Source of the DNA: an uncultured Sutterella sp. | Lineage (GTDB): Bacteria; Pseudomonadota; Gammaproteobacteria; Burkholderiales; Burkholderiaceae_F | DNA length: 64,000 bases | Direction of reading: 5' to 3' | Assembly (NCBI GenBank): GCA_900542805.1 | Contig: UQOW01000003.1 | Location: 1-64,000, forward strand | Shown here: positions 50,380 through 59,510 of the stretch, piece by piece | Layout of the letters: each line of letters starts with the position of its first letter | How positions within the stretch are numbered: the first letter of the stretch is position 1 | Translations under genes and position numbers: made by a program | The notes under the pieces: model-generated | Database searches by the model: none | What the model saw: only the letters and a program-made list of their open reading frames with translations | Told to the model about the DNA's origin: nothing

Positions 50380-50783
50380 GGTTCGTTTCGAGCCTGGTGG
50401 TACGGACGGTGTTTGTGTTGCAACAAGCGCAACAAGCGAAACATAACAAGTCGGCAAGAGGGACCGGGAACGTGCCTTAGTGCGTTTTCGCTGATTGCGG
50501 GAGGACGACGGACTGATGGAGAACAAATTAATCGTCTTTATGTCGTTTTGTCTCCGATGTTAGGGAAAACACCAATACATTTGACAACATCAAACCGTGT
50601 AAAGTTTAAAAAACAGGGCATAATGAAAACATGAAAAGGCGGCTGAGAACTTGCTTAATCTGATTTAAAGCCTCATTCACATTGCCGAGAGCTTTTGAGG
50701 ATAAATGAGTGATCTAGCAATAACGGTTCCAGGTCGTCGATGATTGGTTAATAGTTAAAATCTATTTGTAAGGAGACTGCATC
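50380..50783. other. Long intergenic region upstream of recA
   Basis: About 400 bases without a credible gene. It holds the candidate recA promoter at 50581-50610 and then about 170 nt of leader ending in AAGGAGA before the recA ATG. I see no CTG-N10-CAG LexA box or other clear operator. Confidence 0.6.
50581..50610 (+). promoter_or_regulatory. Candidate recA promoter
   Basis: TTGACA (50581-50586, perfect), 18-bp spacer, TTTAAA (50605-50610, 4 of 6), about 170 nt before the recA ATG. Confidence 0.5.
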
Positions 50784-51920
50784 ATGGCAGCCGATAAGAA
50801 GCGGGTTGATTCGGTGCGTGTTGAACGCGTCAGTGATCAGAGTGAACGGAAAAAGGCGCTTGCCGCGGCCTTGGCCTATATTGAAAAAGAGTTCGGTAAG
50901 GGTTCAATCATGCGCATGAGCGATTCGGACCATGTCGATAACGTGGAAGTTGTCAGCACGGGATCACTCGGTCTGGATTTGGCTCTCGGCGTCGGCGGAT
51001 TGCCTCGCGGTCGTGTTGTGGAAATCTTCGGACCGGAAAGCTCCGGTAAGACCACGTTGACGCTTCAGGTCATCGCCGAAATGCAGAAAATGGGCGGAAC
51101 CTGTGCCTTTATCGATGCTGAGCACGCCTTGGATGTGCAGTATGCGCAAAAGCTCGGCGTCAAGCTCGATGATTTACTCCTTTCGCAGCCGGATACGGGC
51201 GAACAGGCTCTGGAAATTACCGACGCGCTGGTGCGTTCCGGTTCGGTTGATCTGGTTGTCATCGATTCGGTCGCCGCCTTAACACCGCGTAGTGAAATCG
51301 AAGGCGACATGGGCGATGCCCTTCCCGGATTGCAGGCGCGCCTGATGAGCCAGGCGCTTCGCAAACTCACGGCCTCGATTACGAAAACCAAGACTCTGGT
51401 GATTTTCATTAACCAGATTCGTATGAAGATCGGTATTGCATACGGCAATCCGGAAGTGACGACCGGCGGCAATGCCCTGAAGTTTTATAGTTCCGTACGT
51501 ATCGATATTCGCCGCAAGCAGACTCTTAAACGCGGGGATGAGATTTACGGATCGGAAACACGCGTGAAGGTTGTCAAAAACAAAGTCGCACCTCCGTTTA
51601 AGGAAGCTACGTTCGATATCCTTTACGGCGAAGGGATCTCTCGGGAAGGCGAAATGCTTGATATGGGTGCCGACTTGAATGTTATCGAAAAGAGCGGCGC
51701 TTGGTATAGCTACGAGGGCGAGCGCATCGGACAGGGGCGCGACAATGCCCGCGAGTATTTAAAGAGCCACCCTGATGTCGCATCTGAGATCGAAAACAAG
51801 ATTCGCTCTTTGCGCGGGATGCGCGCTAAGCCGACGAGCCTGACGCCCGGGGAAGCTGCTCCGGTCTCGGTCGTCCAGTCCAAGGAAAAGGCGCCGGTCG
51901 CCGATGAGTATGACATCTGA
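50784..51920 (+). CDS. recA: Recombinase RecA
   Basis: 378 aa, slightly longer than E. coli RecA (353 aa). Walker A is FGPESSGKTTL, Walker B LVVIDSVAALTP, and the L2 region INQIRMKIGIAYGNPEVTTG is intact. RecA forms the strand-exchange filament and activates LexA cleavage. The N-terminal extension is charged; the C-terminus ends in an acidic tail (APVADEYDI). AAGGAGA precedes the ATG. recX overlaps its 3' end. Confidence 0.98.
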   Translation: MAADKKRVDSVRVERVSDQSERKKALAAALAYIEKEFGKGSIMRMSDSDHVDNVEVVSTGSLGLDLALGVGGLPRGRVVEIFGPESSGKTTLTLQVIAEMQKMGGTCAFIDAEHALDVQYAQKLGVKLDDLLLSQPDTGEQALEITDALVRSGSVDLVVIDSVAALTPRSEIEGDMGDALPGLQARLMSQALRKLTASITKTKTLVIFINQIRMKIGIAYGNPEVTTGGNALKFYSSVRIDIRRKQTLKRGDEIYGSETRVKVVKNKVAPPFKEATFDILYGEGISREGEMLDMGADLNVIEKSGAWYSYEGERIGQGRDNAREYLKSHPDVASEIENKIRSLRGMRAKPTSLTPGEAAPVSVVQSKEKAPVADEYDI

Positions 51921-52398
51921 TTGCCCGAGCAAAGCGACCGGAAAGCCCCGGTCGCTTTTGTCGCAAGCTGTCGCATTTTTATCGCGTCGAGAGTATTCCA
52001 GACGTCAGTTACGCGAGCGTCTTATCGAACGCATTGACGGTGTGTCTCAAACGCCCGACGATGTCGATCAGGCGCTCGATATGCTTGAGTCTAAGGGATA
52101 CCTAAATGATGAACGCTTTGCCCAGGCCCTTTGCCGGGCTCGCTCCAAACGCTACGGCAATGCTCGTCTTGCCCTGGAGTTGCGTCAAGCCGGAGTGGCC
52201 TCGGAAATCGCTCGCAAAGTCCTTTGTGAGCAGGAAGACGAATACGGCCGGGCTCTTGAAGCTTGGTGTAAACGCTTTCACGCGGCGCCCGACACCGATA
52301 AAGAGCGGTCGCGTCAGATTCGCTTTCTCGCTTCCCGTGGCTTTCCGTATGACGTGATTCGTCGAGTTCTTGAAGCGGCTCCGAGAACTTCGGAATGA
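51904..52398 (+). CDS. recX: Regulatory protein RecX
   Basis: 164 aa, helical repeats. RecX inhibits RecA filament growth. SRREYSRRQLRERLIE opens the core, followed by LDMLESKGYLNDERFAQALC. It overlaps recA by 17 nt and probably depends on recA translation. The start is ATG 51904 or the second ATG at 51910. Confidence 0.92.
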   Translation: MSMTSDCPSKATGKPRSLLSQAVAFLSRREYSRRQLRERLIERIDGVSQTPDDVDQALDMLESKGYLNDERFAQALCRARSKRYGNARLALELRQAGVASEIARKVLCEQEDEYGRALEAWCKRFHAAPDTDKERSRQIRFLASRGFPYDVIRRVLEAAPRTSE

Positions 52399-52482
52399 AC
52401 TGTCGGGGTTAGCGTGTTTTTTTGAAAAACGCTACACTGCGGAATCGCTTTAGGGTTTTCCCGAATTAAGGACACTTTTCCT

Positions 52483-53193
52483 GTGGAATATTTGTATGAC
52501 TTGCTCGTGAATCTGCACTGGGGTGCGGTCGGGCAAATTATTCTGATTGATTTACTTCTCGGCGGTGATAACGCCGTTGTCATTGCACTGGCTTGCCGAG
52601 ATCTCCCGCACAAGCATCGTTTGCAAGGCATCGTCATCGGCACGGCCGGAGCCATCCTTCTGCGCGTGATTCTCATTACGTGTGCCGTGGCGTTACTGGA
52701 TTTGCCGTTCTTGAAAGTTGCCGGCGGAGCCCTCTTGGTTTGGATTGGTGTTAAGTTGCTTTTGCCGGAAGCGGAGAAGGCGGAGGAAAAAATCGCCTCA
52801 AGCACCAAACTTTATATTGCTGTCAAGACCATTATCATCGCCGACTTCGTTATGAGTTTGGATAACGTGCTTGCTATCGCTGCAGCCGCGCAACAGGCGC
52901 ACGATGACCATCAGACACTTTTAGTGATTTTCGGCCTTTTGGTTTCAATTCCGTTTATCGTATTCGGAAGCCAAATCGTTTTGGCCTTCCTCGATCGCTT
53001 CCCGATTATCGTTTGGTTCGGCGGCGCGCTTTTAGGTTGGATTGCCGGATCGATGATTTCCACCGATTCCGTCGTGCTGGAGCATCTGCCGCAACTAGCC
53101 GAGTACCACACGGTCGCCTGCGTTGCCGGCGCGGCGCTTGTTGTTGTGATCGCGCTCTTACTCAGGAAACGTCGCGCCGCACAGGGTGCCTAA
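52483..53193 (+). CDS. TerC/YjbE family integral membrane protein
   Basis: 236 aa with about seven transmembrane helices. Acidic residues of the family lie in LIDLLLGGDNAVVIALA and FVMSLDNVLAIAA. TerC-family proteins are linked to metal (Mn2+) export or tellurite resistance; this one resembles the YjbE subgroup. The start is GTG at 52483 with AAGGA upstream. The 84-nt upstream gap is too short for a yybP-ykoY riboswitch. The stop interlocks with gmhB by 4 nt. Confidence 0.88.
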   Translation: MEYLYDLLVNLHWGAVGQIILIDLLLGGDNAVVIALACRDLPHKHRLQGIVIGTAGAILLRVILITCAVALLDLPFLKVAGGALLVWIGVKLLLPEAEKAEEKIASSTKLYIAVKTIIIADFVMSLDNVLAIAAAAQQAHDDHQTLLVIFGLLVSIPFIVFGSQIVLAFLDRFPIIVWFGGALLGWIAGSMISTDSVVLEHLPQLAEYHTVACVAGAALVVVIALLLRKRRAAQGA

Positions 53194-53750
53194 AGAGCAC
53201 CCGCTAAAAGGCGCTCTGTAGCCTGTAAAAGATTGCGGGCCGTCCCGGTCGCATCCGGTGTGACGGCTGGTTCGATCAGGCCGTCCTTGCCGAGCAAAAT
53301 GCGAGTCGGAACGCCGGCTCGACGAGCGGCTTCCAAATCCCGATTTTTATCGCCGAACGCAATGCTTTCGGTCAAATCGATGGCAAGCTCTTGAGCGGCT
53401 TGCAAAAAGAGTCCGGGTTCAGGTTTGCGGCAGTGACAGGCAACGTTGTAGGCGGCAACGGGGGCACCTTTTAAGTGAGGGCAACAATAAATGCCCGACA
53501 GCGGGGCCCCTGCCTTGTCAAAAAGCGTTTTGAGGTGCTCGTTTAAACGGGCTAAATCGGCCGGTGTAAAAAAACCGCGGGCAATTCCCGATTGATTGGA
53601 GACAATCACGAGGGCAAAGCCGCGTTTTTTCCAAGCGCGGCACGCCTGAAGAACTCCGTCAATGAGGGTAAAGTCATCGATGCGATACACGTAGCCGTGA
53701 TCGATGTTAATCACGCCGTCCCGATCGAGGAATACCCCGCGTAACCCCAT
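53190..53750 (-). CDS. gmhB: D-glycero-beta-D-manno-heptose 1,7-bisphosphate 7-phosphatase
   Basis: 186 aa HAD-superfamily phosphatase. The nucleophile motif is FLDRDGVINIDHGYV (Asp8 and Asp10), and the Zn-binding Cys/His loop is visible as CCPHLKG...CHCRKPEPGLF. It removes the 7-phosphate in ADP-heptose synthesis for the LPS inner core. It is the last gene of the rfaE1-rfaD-gmhB set, overlapping rfaD by 1 nt. Confidence 0.93.
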   Translation of the reverse strand: MGLRGVFLDRDGVINIDHGYVYRIDDFTLIDGVLQACRAWKKRGFALVIVSNQSGIARGFFTPADLARLNEHLKTLFDKAGAPLSGIYCCPHLKGAPVAAYNVACHCRKPEPGLFLQAAQELAIDLTESIAFGDKNRDLEAARRAGVPTRILLGKDGLIEPAVTPDATGTARNLLQATERLLAGAL

Positions 53751-54742
53751 TATCTATCGCCTGTCGGACAGGTTTGTGCCAAGTAGTGCATGTATTTGGC
53801 CGTACCTTCTTCAACGCTCTTAAATCGCACGTCGCAACCGGCGGTGCGCAACTTTTCAAGATTCGCTTGTGTGTAGGCCTGGTACTTACCTTTCAGGTTC
53901 TCAGGGAAGGGGATGTACTCAATGAGACCTTCCTCAACGGCCTCTTTCAGTGTTCTCTTTGTCCCAGACAAGGTGTTGACGACACTTAAAGCGACGTCGT
54001 TAAAGGGCTGAGCCCGGCCGGTGCCGCAGTTATAAATGCCGCTGACGGGTTTATTGAGAAAGTGCATGGCAACGGCAATTACGTCTTCGACGAACACAAA
54101 GTCGCGCATCTGCCCGCCGTTTCCGTACCCGAGGCAGCCCTCGAAAAGACGCACTTTTCCTTCCTTTTTAAACTGAAAGTACTGGTGGAAGGCAACGCTT
54201 GCCATACGCCCCTTGTGCTGCTCGTGCGGTCCGTAGACGTTAAAGTACCGCAGTCCGATTACAGGTGCCGCCAAACTCTTGGCCCGACGTCGCAACACCT
54301 GATCGAAAAGGTATTTGGAGTAGGCGTAAACGTTCAAAGGATGCTCGTAGCGCACGTCTTCGATGAAAACGGGACCGGGACCGTAGGTTGCGGCCGAACT
54401 GGCATAAATAAACGGAATCTTTAACGTTTGTGCCCACTCGAAAAGCTCGAGCGTATACCGATAGTTATTCTCCATCATATAGCGCCCGTCGCCTTGCATG
54501 GTGTCCGAACACGCTCCCTGATGGAAGATGGCTTCGGGTTTCGGAGCCTTACCGGCACGCACTCGGGCAATAAAGTCGACTTTGTCGAAATAGTCGCTGA
54601 TTGTGCACGTGGTCAGATTGACAAACTTATCCGAGCGCGTGAGATTATCCACGGCGATGACGTCCGTAATTCCGGCGGCGTTTAATGCTCGAACGTTGTT
54701 GCAACCGATAAAGCCGGCGGCGCCGGTAACAAGATAAGCCAT
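53750..54742 (-). CDS. rfaD: ADP-L-glycero-D-manno-heptose 6-epimerase
   Basis: 330 aa extended SDR (HldD/RfaD). NADP-binding VTGAAGFIGCN at residues 4-14, catalytic YAYSKYLFDQ (Tyr-x-x-x-Lys) and the SSAATYG motif. GLRYFNVYGPHEQHKGRMAS is typical of HldD. It makes ADP-L-glycero-D-manno-heptose, the final donor for LPS core. Three bases separate it from rfaE1. Confidence 0.95.
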   Translation of the reverse strand: MAYLVTGAAGFIGCNNVRALNAAGITDVIAVDNLTRSDKFVNLTTCTISDYFDKVDFIARVRAGKAPKPEAIFHQGACSDTMQGDGRYMMENNYRYTLELFEWAQTLKIPFIYASSAATYGPGPVFIEDVRYEHPLNVYAYSKYLFDQVLRRRAKSLAAPVIGLRYFNVYGPHEQHKGRMASVAFHQYFQFKKEGKVRLFEGCLGYGNGGQMRDFVFVEDVIAVAMHFLNKPVSGIYNCGTGRAQPFNDVALSVVNTLSGTKRTLKEAVEEGLIEYIPFPENLKGKYQAYTQANLEKLRTAGCDVRFKSVEEGTAKYMHYLAQTCPTGDR

Positions 54743-54744
54743 AG

Positions 54745-55671
54745 TTATTCTCCGAAAAGTTCGCCGTAAGAGACCGATGCCGTGCCCAATTTTCCGACGA
54801 CAATGCCGCCGGCACGGTTGGCAATCTGAACGGTCTGGTCAAGCGGCAGGCCGGCGGCAATCATGGCGGCCGTGACGGCAATGACGGTATCGCCGGCGCC
54901 TGAGACATCGAAAACCTCACGGGCTTGGGCCGGAACGGTCAGTGCCCCGTCCTGAGTAAATAGAGTCATGCCTTCTTCGCTTCGTGTTAAAAGAAGGGCT
55001 TGAAGGCCCAAGCGTTCGCGTAGTGCCTGAGCGCGGTTTTCCAAATCTTCTTCGCCTGTCCACTGACCGGTCACTTGCGCTAATTCTGCGCGGTTCGGCG
55101 TAATGAGTGTTGCCCCGGCATACCGATCGTAGTCATCGCCTTTCGGATCGACAAGAACGGGAATCCCTTTTTCGCGCGCCATGGCAATCATGCTCTGAAT
55201 GTAATCGAGACCGCCTTTGCCGTAGTCCGATAAGACCAGTACGTCGTAGTCTCCGAAAACTTCGGAAAAGTCCGTCAGAAATCTGGAAAGAACCTCGTTG
55301 GACGGGTGGTCCTCAAAATCGATTCGAACGAGTTGCTGTTGCCGGGCAACGATGCGTAACTTAAGGATGGTTTTTCGGTCGGCATCGATACTCAGGCGTG
55401 AAGTGATGCCGGCTTTTTCTAAAAGTTCCTGAAGTTTGGCTCCGTTTTCGTCGTTGCCGACGACGCCCATGAGTGTTGTGCGAACACCGAGACTCGCGAC
55501 GTTAAGTGCGACGTTGGCCGCTCCGCCGAGTCGCTCATCCGAGCGGACAATGCGCACAACGGGAACGGGAGCCTCCGGAGAGATGCGGTTGGCATCGCCG
55601 AACCAGTATTTGTCGAGCATGGAGTCGCCGACAATTAAAACACGTTTTTTTGCAAGTAGTTGTTTATCCAT
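54745..55671 (-). CDS. rfaE1: D-glycero-beta-D-manno-heptose-7-phosphate kinase
   Basis: 308 aa ribokinase/PfkB-family kinase, equivalent to the kinase half of E. coli HldE; the adenylyltransferase half (RfaE2) is not in this window. DKYWFGDANRISPEAPVPVV and the catalytic DVSGAGDTVIA are diagnostic. The start at 55671 (MDKQLLAKKRV) fits the family; a TTG 13 codons earlier is rejected. First gene of the ADP-heptose set, 61 nt after the small Cys-rich ORF. Confidence 0.93.
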   Translation of the reverse strand: MDKQLLAKKRVLIVGDSMLDKYWFGDANRISPEAPVPVVRIVRSDERLGGAANVALNVASLGVRTTLMGVVGNDENGAKLQELLEKAGITSRLSIDADRKTILKLRIVARQQQLVRIDFEDHPSNEVLSRFLTDFSEVFGDYDVLVLSDYGKGGLDYIQSMIAMAREKGIPVLVDPKGDDYDRYAGATLITPNRAELAQVTGQWTGEEDLENRAQALRERLGLQALLLTRSEEGMTLFTQDGALTVPAQAREVFDVSGAGDTVIAVTAAMIAAGLPLDQTVQIANRAGGIVVGKLGTASVSYGELFGE

Positions 55672-55732
55672 GAATCGTATCAGCGGAGAACCTATGGGGA
55701 AACGCTGCAAGACATGTCATTTTACCGTTCCG

Positions 55733-56080
55733 TTACTCGCTTAAACGGGATGACAGCGGTTTTTTGCAGGAAAACTTCAAGAACACGTGTTTTCCCAATG
55801 CGATTTCAAAGCTATGCTTCGAGCGGGGCATAGCGCTTGCTCGAACTTTTCGAACACAGTGTGTTGGCCATGGCCACGATGGATTTGGTGTTCTCTCCGC
55901 CGAAATTCCGGTAAAGCGCTTGCCGCAGAAGTGACAGAAATAATCTTTTTGTGCCGGGTTGTTCGGAATGAACTGACAACGATTTGTGTTAAAAAAGCGG
56001 CCGTTTTGAGAGTTACAGCAACGCAAAGACGGCCGATCGCACCTTTGCCCGTAAAACACACAGATGCGGTTAAGTGCCAT
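55733..56080 (-). CDS. Small Cys-rich protein, unrecognised
   Basis: 115 aa, read from an ATG at 56080 with a strong SD (GGGGAG six bases upstream). The N-terminal half holds seven Cys (7, 14, 21, 22, 35, 49, 52), the last two in YFCHFCGKRF, which looks like half of a zinc ribbon. The rest is basic. The frame continues open upstream opposite the primase, but the SD fixes this start. No family is recognised. It lies upstream of rfaE1 on the same strand and divergent from the primase gene. Confidence 0.5.
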   Translation of the reverse strand: MALNRICVFYGQRCDRPSLRCCNSQNGRFFNTNRCQFIPNNPAQKDYFCHFCGKRFTGISAERTPNPSWPWPTHCVRKVRASAMPRSKHSFEIALGKHVFLKFSCKKPLSSRLSE

Positions 56081-56330
56081 GGGGGTCTCCCCATAAATGG
56101 AATCGAACCCGTTTAATCGGTTCAAGGATTCAAGGACAAAGCGCACGCGGTTTAGTCCGACCCGAATCTTTGTGCGGGACCGGAACCGGAGCCGACACAA
56201 GGCGCTCGGGCAATTATGCGAATCGCGCAAGAGCATAGGGGAGTAAAAGTCTGAAAAAATCAAGGGAAAAACCGCGCATTTTTCTCCGAAAATCGGTAGT
56301 CTTTCCCATAAGAAACGATAAGGAGGCAGT

Positions 56331-57305
56331 ATGCAGGACGCGTCTTTTGCGCAGCGGGTCTCCTGGGCAAAGTCGCTTGCCCGAGGCCGTTGGAAGGCAA
56401 TTCTTTTAGCCGCCGGAGTATCGGAAGATCTTTTAGCCAAGAAAAACAAGCCCTGTCCGGCTTGCGGGGGAACGGACCGCTTTTCCTTCTTGGATAAGGA
56501 CGGGGACGGGACGTACTTTTGCCGCGGTTGCGGCGGCGGGGACAGCTTTTCTCTTTTGATGAAGGTGCGCGGCGAAAACTTCCTACAGGCCCTGGAATTT
56601 GTCGAACTCTTTTGCGGCATTGTGCCGAAAACGCCAGAACCGCCCGAAAAAAGTCCGCAAGTTCCGACTGATTCTCCTGAGCGTGAGCGACTGCGGAAAA
56701 TCACGCGTCTTTGGGCTCAGGCCAGACCGATTGCTCCGGGCGATGCCGTTTGGACGTATCTGGCTGGGCGCGGTCTGGATCCGAGGTTAGCCGGTTTCGA
56801 ACTTCGGTGCCATGCCGGGCTTGAGTATCTGGGTGATTCCGGGGCTGCGCTCGGAATTTTCCCGACGATGCTTGCCCGCGTGACCGATGCGGTCGGGCAA
56901 GTTGTCAATTTGCATCGCACCTATTTATTTGACGGGAAAAAGGCTCCGGTTCCGAGTCCTAAGAAACTGATGCCAGGGCCAATCAAAGGCGCTCTGGTGC
57001 GTTTCGGGCGTCCCGTGGATATTTTGGGTTTGGCCGAAGGTGTTGAAACGGCTTTGGCCTGTGCGCAACTCTTTTCTCTTCCCGTCTGGGCCAGTCTCGG
57101 CGTGACGAATTTGACCGCCGTTTCCGAGCTACCGAGCACGGTAAAACGCGTCCGTATCTATGCAGACAACGATGCCAACATGGCCGGGTGTGCCGGAGCG
57201 TTTACCTTGGCTCATCGCTTGTCACTTAAAGGGTTGGATGTCAAAGTCATTCCGGCACCCGATTCCGGAAGCGATTGGCTCGATTTCCTCAATCGTCGTC
57301 GTTAG
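56331..57305 (+). CDS. Orphan phage/plasmid-type primase (P4-type zinc ribbon plus Toprim)
   Basis: 324 aa. A CHC-like zinc ribbon is visible at about residues 43-68 (CPACGGTDRFSF and FCRGCGGGDSFS). A middle helical domain follows, then a C-terminal Toprim domain with LGLAEGVETALACAQ (Glu) and RVRIYADNDANMAGC (Asp-x-Asp). Such proteins prime DNA replication in phages and plasmids. No other phage or plasmid genes surround it, and codon use looks like its neighbours. AAGGAGG precedes the ATG. It could be a remnant or a domesticated gene. Confidence 0.8.
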   Translation: MQDASFAQRVSWAKSLARGRWKAILLAAGVSEDLLAKKNKPCPACGGTDRFSFLDKDGDGTYFCRGCGGGDSFSLLMKVRGENFLQALEFVELFCGIVPKTPEPPEKSPQVPTDSPERERLRKITRLWAQARPIAPGDAVWTYLAGRGLDPRLAGFELRCHAGLEYLGDSGAALGIFPTMLARVTDAVGQVVNLHRTYLFDGKKAPVPSPKKLMPGPIKGALVRFGRPVDILGLAEGVETALACAQLFSLPVWASLGVTNLTAVSELPSTVKRVRIYADNDANMAGCAGAFTLAHRLSLKGLDVKVIPAPDSGSDWLDFLNRRR

Positions 57306-57381
57306 CAAGCCTTCGGTTGCTTCAATGCTAGACTTCGCGACGCACGAGAAGCGCCGCGTCGTGCGGCTTCGGGGGAATAAG

Positions 57382-58653
57382 ATGAGTCGGATTTATCGGG
57401 TGTTGACACGCATGGCGTTACCGATAGCCAGGTTGTATCTGCGGCATCGTGCCAAAAAGCAACCGGAGTACCTTGAGCACTGGGACGAGCGATTCGGATT
57501 GAGTCCCTTTCCGGCACCGACATCGCGTCCCCGCTTGTGGTTTCATGCCGTCAGTGTCGGCGAAACTCTGGCTTCACGGAGTCTGATCGGGCAATTCTTA
57601 AAGCGTTATCCGGATAGCGAGATTCTCCTAACGTGCATGACGCCGACCGGGCGAGAGGTCGGAAAGAAGCTGACGCATGCCTGGCCCGGTCGCATCACGC
57701 AGTGCTATTTGCCGTACGACACGCCGGAACTCGCAGCTCGGTTTTTCGATCAAACGCGCCCGAAGATGGGCATTATCATGGAAACGGAAGTGTGGCCGAA
57801 CCTGATGGAAGCGGCCAGGGCGCGCTCGATTCCGGTTGTGTTGGCCAATGCGCGCGAGTCGGAAAAATCCCGTCGGCAGGCGGCACGGTTCCCGAGCATC
57901 ATGCAACCGGCCTTTGCCGCTTTTTCGCTTGTATTGGCACAAAGTGAGGCGGATAAAAAGCGTCTAATTAGCCTCGGAGCGAGAAATATCCGTGTTTGCG
58001 GGTCCGTCAAATTTGATATTCGTCCCGATGCCGCTCAGGAAAAAAAAGCCTTTGCTTTAAAAGAGGCGATTGCCCGCCCGATTGTTCTTCTGGCCAGTAC
58101 GCGACAAGGCGAAGAAGCGTTATTCCTCGATGCTCTCGATGTTCTGGATCCGAAGGCGTTGGTTTGGCTCGTGCCGCGACATCCGCAACGCTTTGACGAG
58201 GTCGAAGGACTATTAAAAGAGCGGGACATTTTATATGCGAGAAAGACGACAACGCCCGACTTACTTGAAGCGGCTCGTCGTATACGTGTTGTCCTTGCCG
58301 ATACGTTAGGAGAGATGAGCTTTAACTGCGCTTTGGGGGATGTTTGCTTAATGGGCGGTAGTTTCGGTAATTTCGGATCACAAAATCTCATCGAGCCGGC
58401 CGCAACGGGGGTGCCCGTGATTATCGGTCCCTCGACCTTTAATTTTGCAAAGCCCGCCGAGGATGCCATTTGTCTCGGGGCGGCCTCACGCGTCAAGACG
58501 CCGCGGGAAGCTCTCGCACTGGCCGACACATGGCTTCATGACGGAACCTTAAAAGAGCGCTCGGCAAAAGCGCGGGCGTTTGCCTCGCGCTACACGGGAG
58601 CGACGGAAAAAATGATGGGAGAAATCGCGCAGTTATGGGAAAAAGCGCCATAA
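57382..58653 (+). CDS. waaA: 3-deoxy-D-manno-octulosonic acid (Kdo) transferase
   Basis: 423 aa. WaaA adds Kdo to lipid A precursor at the cytoplasmic face of the inner membrane. LWFHAVSVGETLASRSLIGQ, LLTCMTPTGREV and LMGGSFGNFGSQNLIEPAAT are diagnostic of the GT30 family. The start at 57382 (MSRIYRVLTRM) follows GGGGGAA; the frame is open further upstream but without homology. It overlaps thiD by 19 nt. Confidence 0.95.
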   Translation: MSRIYRVLTRMALPIARLYLRHRAKKQPEYLEHWDERFGLSPFPAPTSRPRLWFHAVSVGETLASRSLIGQFLKRYPDSEILLTCMTPTGREVGKKLTHAWPGRITQCYLPYDTPELAARFFDQTRPKMGIIMETEVWPNLMEAARARSIPVVLANARESEKSRRQAARFPSIMQPAFAAFSLVLAQSEADKKRLISLGARNIRVCGSVKFDIRPDAAQEKKAFALKEAIARPIVLLASTRQGEEALFLDALDVLDPKALVWLVPRHPQRFDEVEGLLKERDILYARKTTTPDLLEAARRIRVVLADTLGEMSFNCALGDVCLMGGSFGNFGSQNLIEPAATGVPVIIGPSTFNFAKPAEDAICLGAASRVKTPREALALADTWLHDGTLKERSAKARAFASRYTGATEKMMGEIAQLWEKAP

Positions 58654-59453
58654 AAAATGTTGTCTCGATTGCCGGAGTCGACCCGTCGGGGGGAGCCGGT
58701 CTTTTAGCTGATATCAAAAGCTTCGGTGCAGCCGGAGTGTACGGTACCGGCGTTGTCACGGCGCTTACGGCACAAAACACGTGCGCCGTGACGGGAGTTT
58801 TTCCGATTCCCGGAGCCTTTGTTCGGCAGCAAATAGATACGCTTTTTTCCGACGTACGAATCGATGCCGTCAAAATCGGTATGCTCGCCGATTCTCAAGT
58901 CATTGCGGCGGTGGCCGAGAGGCTCAGCTACTGGAAACCGCGATGGATTGTTTTAGACCCCGTGATGGTGGCCAAAAGCGGCGATGCACTTTTAGCGCCC
59001 GATGCAATCGAGGCTCTCAAGACAAAGCTCCTTCCGAGGGCAAGCGTCTTAACGCCCAATCTTCCGGAGGCGGGGGTCTTACTCGGTCGCCCCGTGACGC
59101 AAGAGGACCAAATGATTCAGGCCGCAAAAGACTTATTTGAGCTTTCGGGCGGCACGTGTGCCGTGCTCGTGAAAGGCGGGCATTTAACAGGCGAGTGTTG
59201 CCGAGATGTTCTTTTTGACGGCAAGGACGTTACGCAGATAGTCAGCACGCGACGCAAAACCAAAAATACGCATGGTACGGGCTGTGCAATGTCTTCGTAT
59301 CTGGCCGCGACGCTTGCCCGCACGGGAAACCTCAAAGAGGCGTTTACACTGACGCAAGCGTGGATGGCTCGAGCCATCGGCTCTTCCGATGCGCTCGATT
59401 GCGGCAAGGGGCACGGACCGATTCATCACTTCGTCGATCTGTGGAAGCACTAG
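58635..59453 (+). CDS. thiD: Hydroxymethylpyrimidine/phosphomethylpyrimidine kinase
   Basis: 272 aa ribokinase-like kinase of thiamin synthesis. IAGVDPSGGAGLLADIKSF near the start and TKNTHGTGCAMSSYLAA with the catalytic Asp-equivalent region are typical. VLDPVMVAKSGDALL fits as well. It starts inside the 3' end of waaA. No other thiamin gene is nearby, and a TPP riboswitch is not seen. Confidence 0.94.
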   Translation: MGKSAIKNVVSIAGVDPSGGAGLLADIKSFGAAGVYGTGVVTALTAQNTCAVTGVFPIPGAFVRQQIDTLFSDVRIDAVKIGMLADSQVIAAVAERLSYWKPRWIVLDPVMVAKSGDALLAPDAIEALKTKLLPRASVLTPNLPEAGVLLGRPVTQEDQMIQAAKDLFELSGGTCAVLVKGGHLTGECCRDVLFDGKDVTQIVSTRRKTKNTHGTGCAMSSYLAATLARTGNLKEAFTLTQAWMARAIGSSDALDCGKGHGPIHHFVDLWKH

Positions 59454-59510
59454 GTGGTTTTGTACAATTGCCCTTTACAGAAGAATTTTCGAGTATTCGG
59501 ATAGTTAAGT

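Noticed and set aside
52399..52482. Mn2+ riboswitch (yybP-ykoY) before terC
   Set aside because: Only 84 nt are available and no matching stem arrangement is seen.
56081..56704. Upstream extension of the Cys-rich ORF to about 323 codons
   Set aside because: The extension runs opposite the primase and has no start signal; the strong Shine-Dalgarno fixes the start at 56080.
56331..57305. Prophage or integrative element around the primase
   Set aside because: Neighbours are ordinary LPS genes and no integrase, structural gene, direct repeat or tRNA attachment site was seen.
59454..59510. TPP riboswitch linked to thiD
   Set aside because: thiD starts inside waaA, so no leader exists, and the downstream gap has no such structure.
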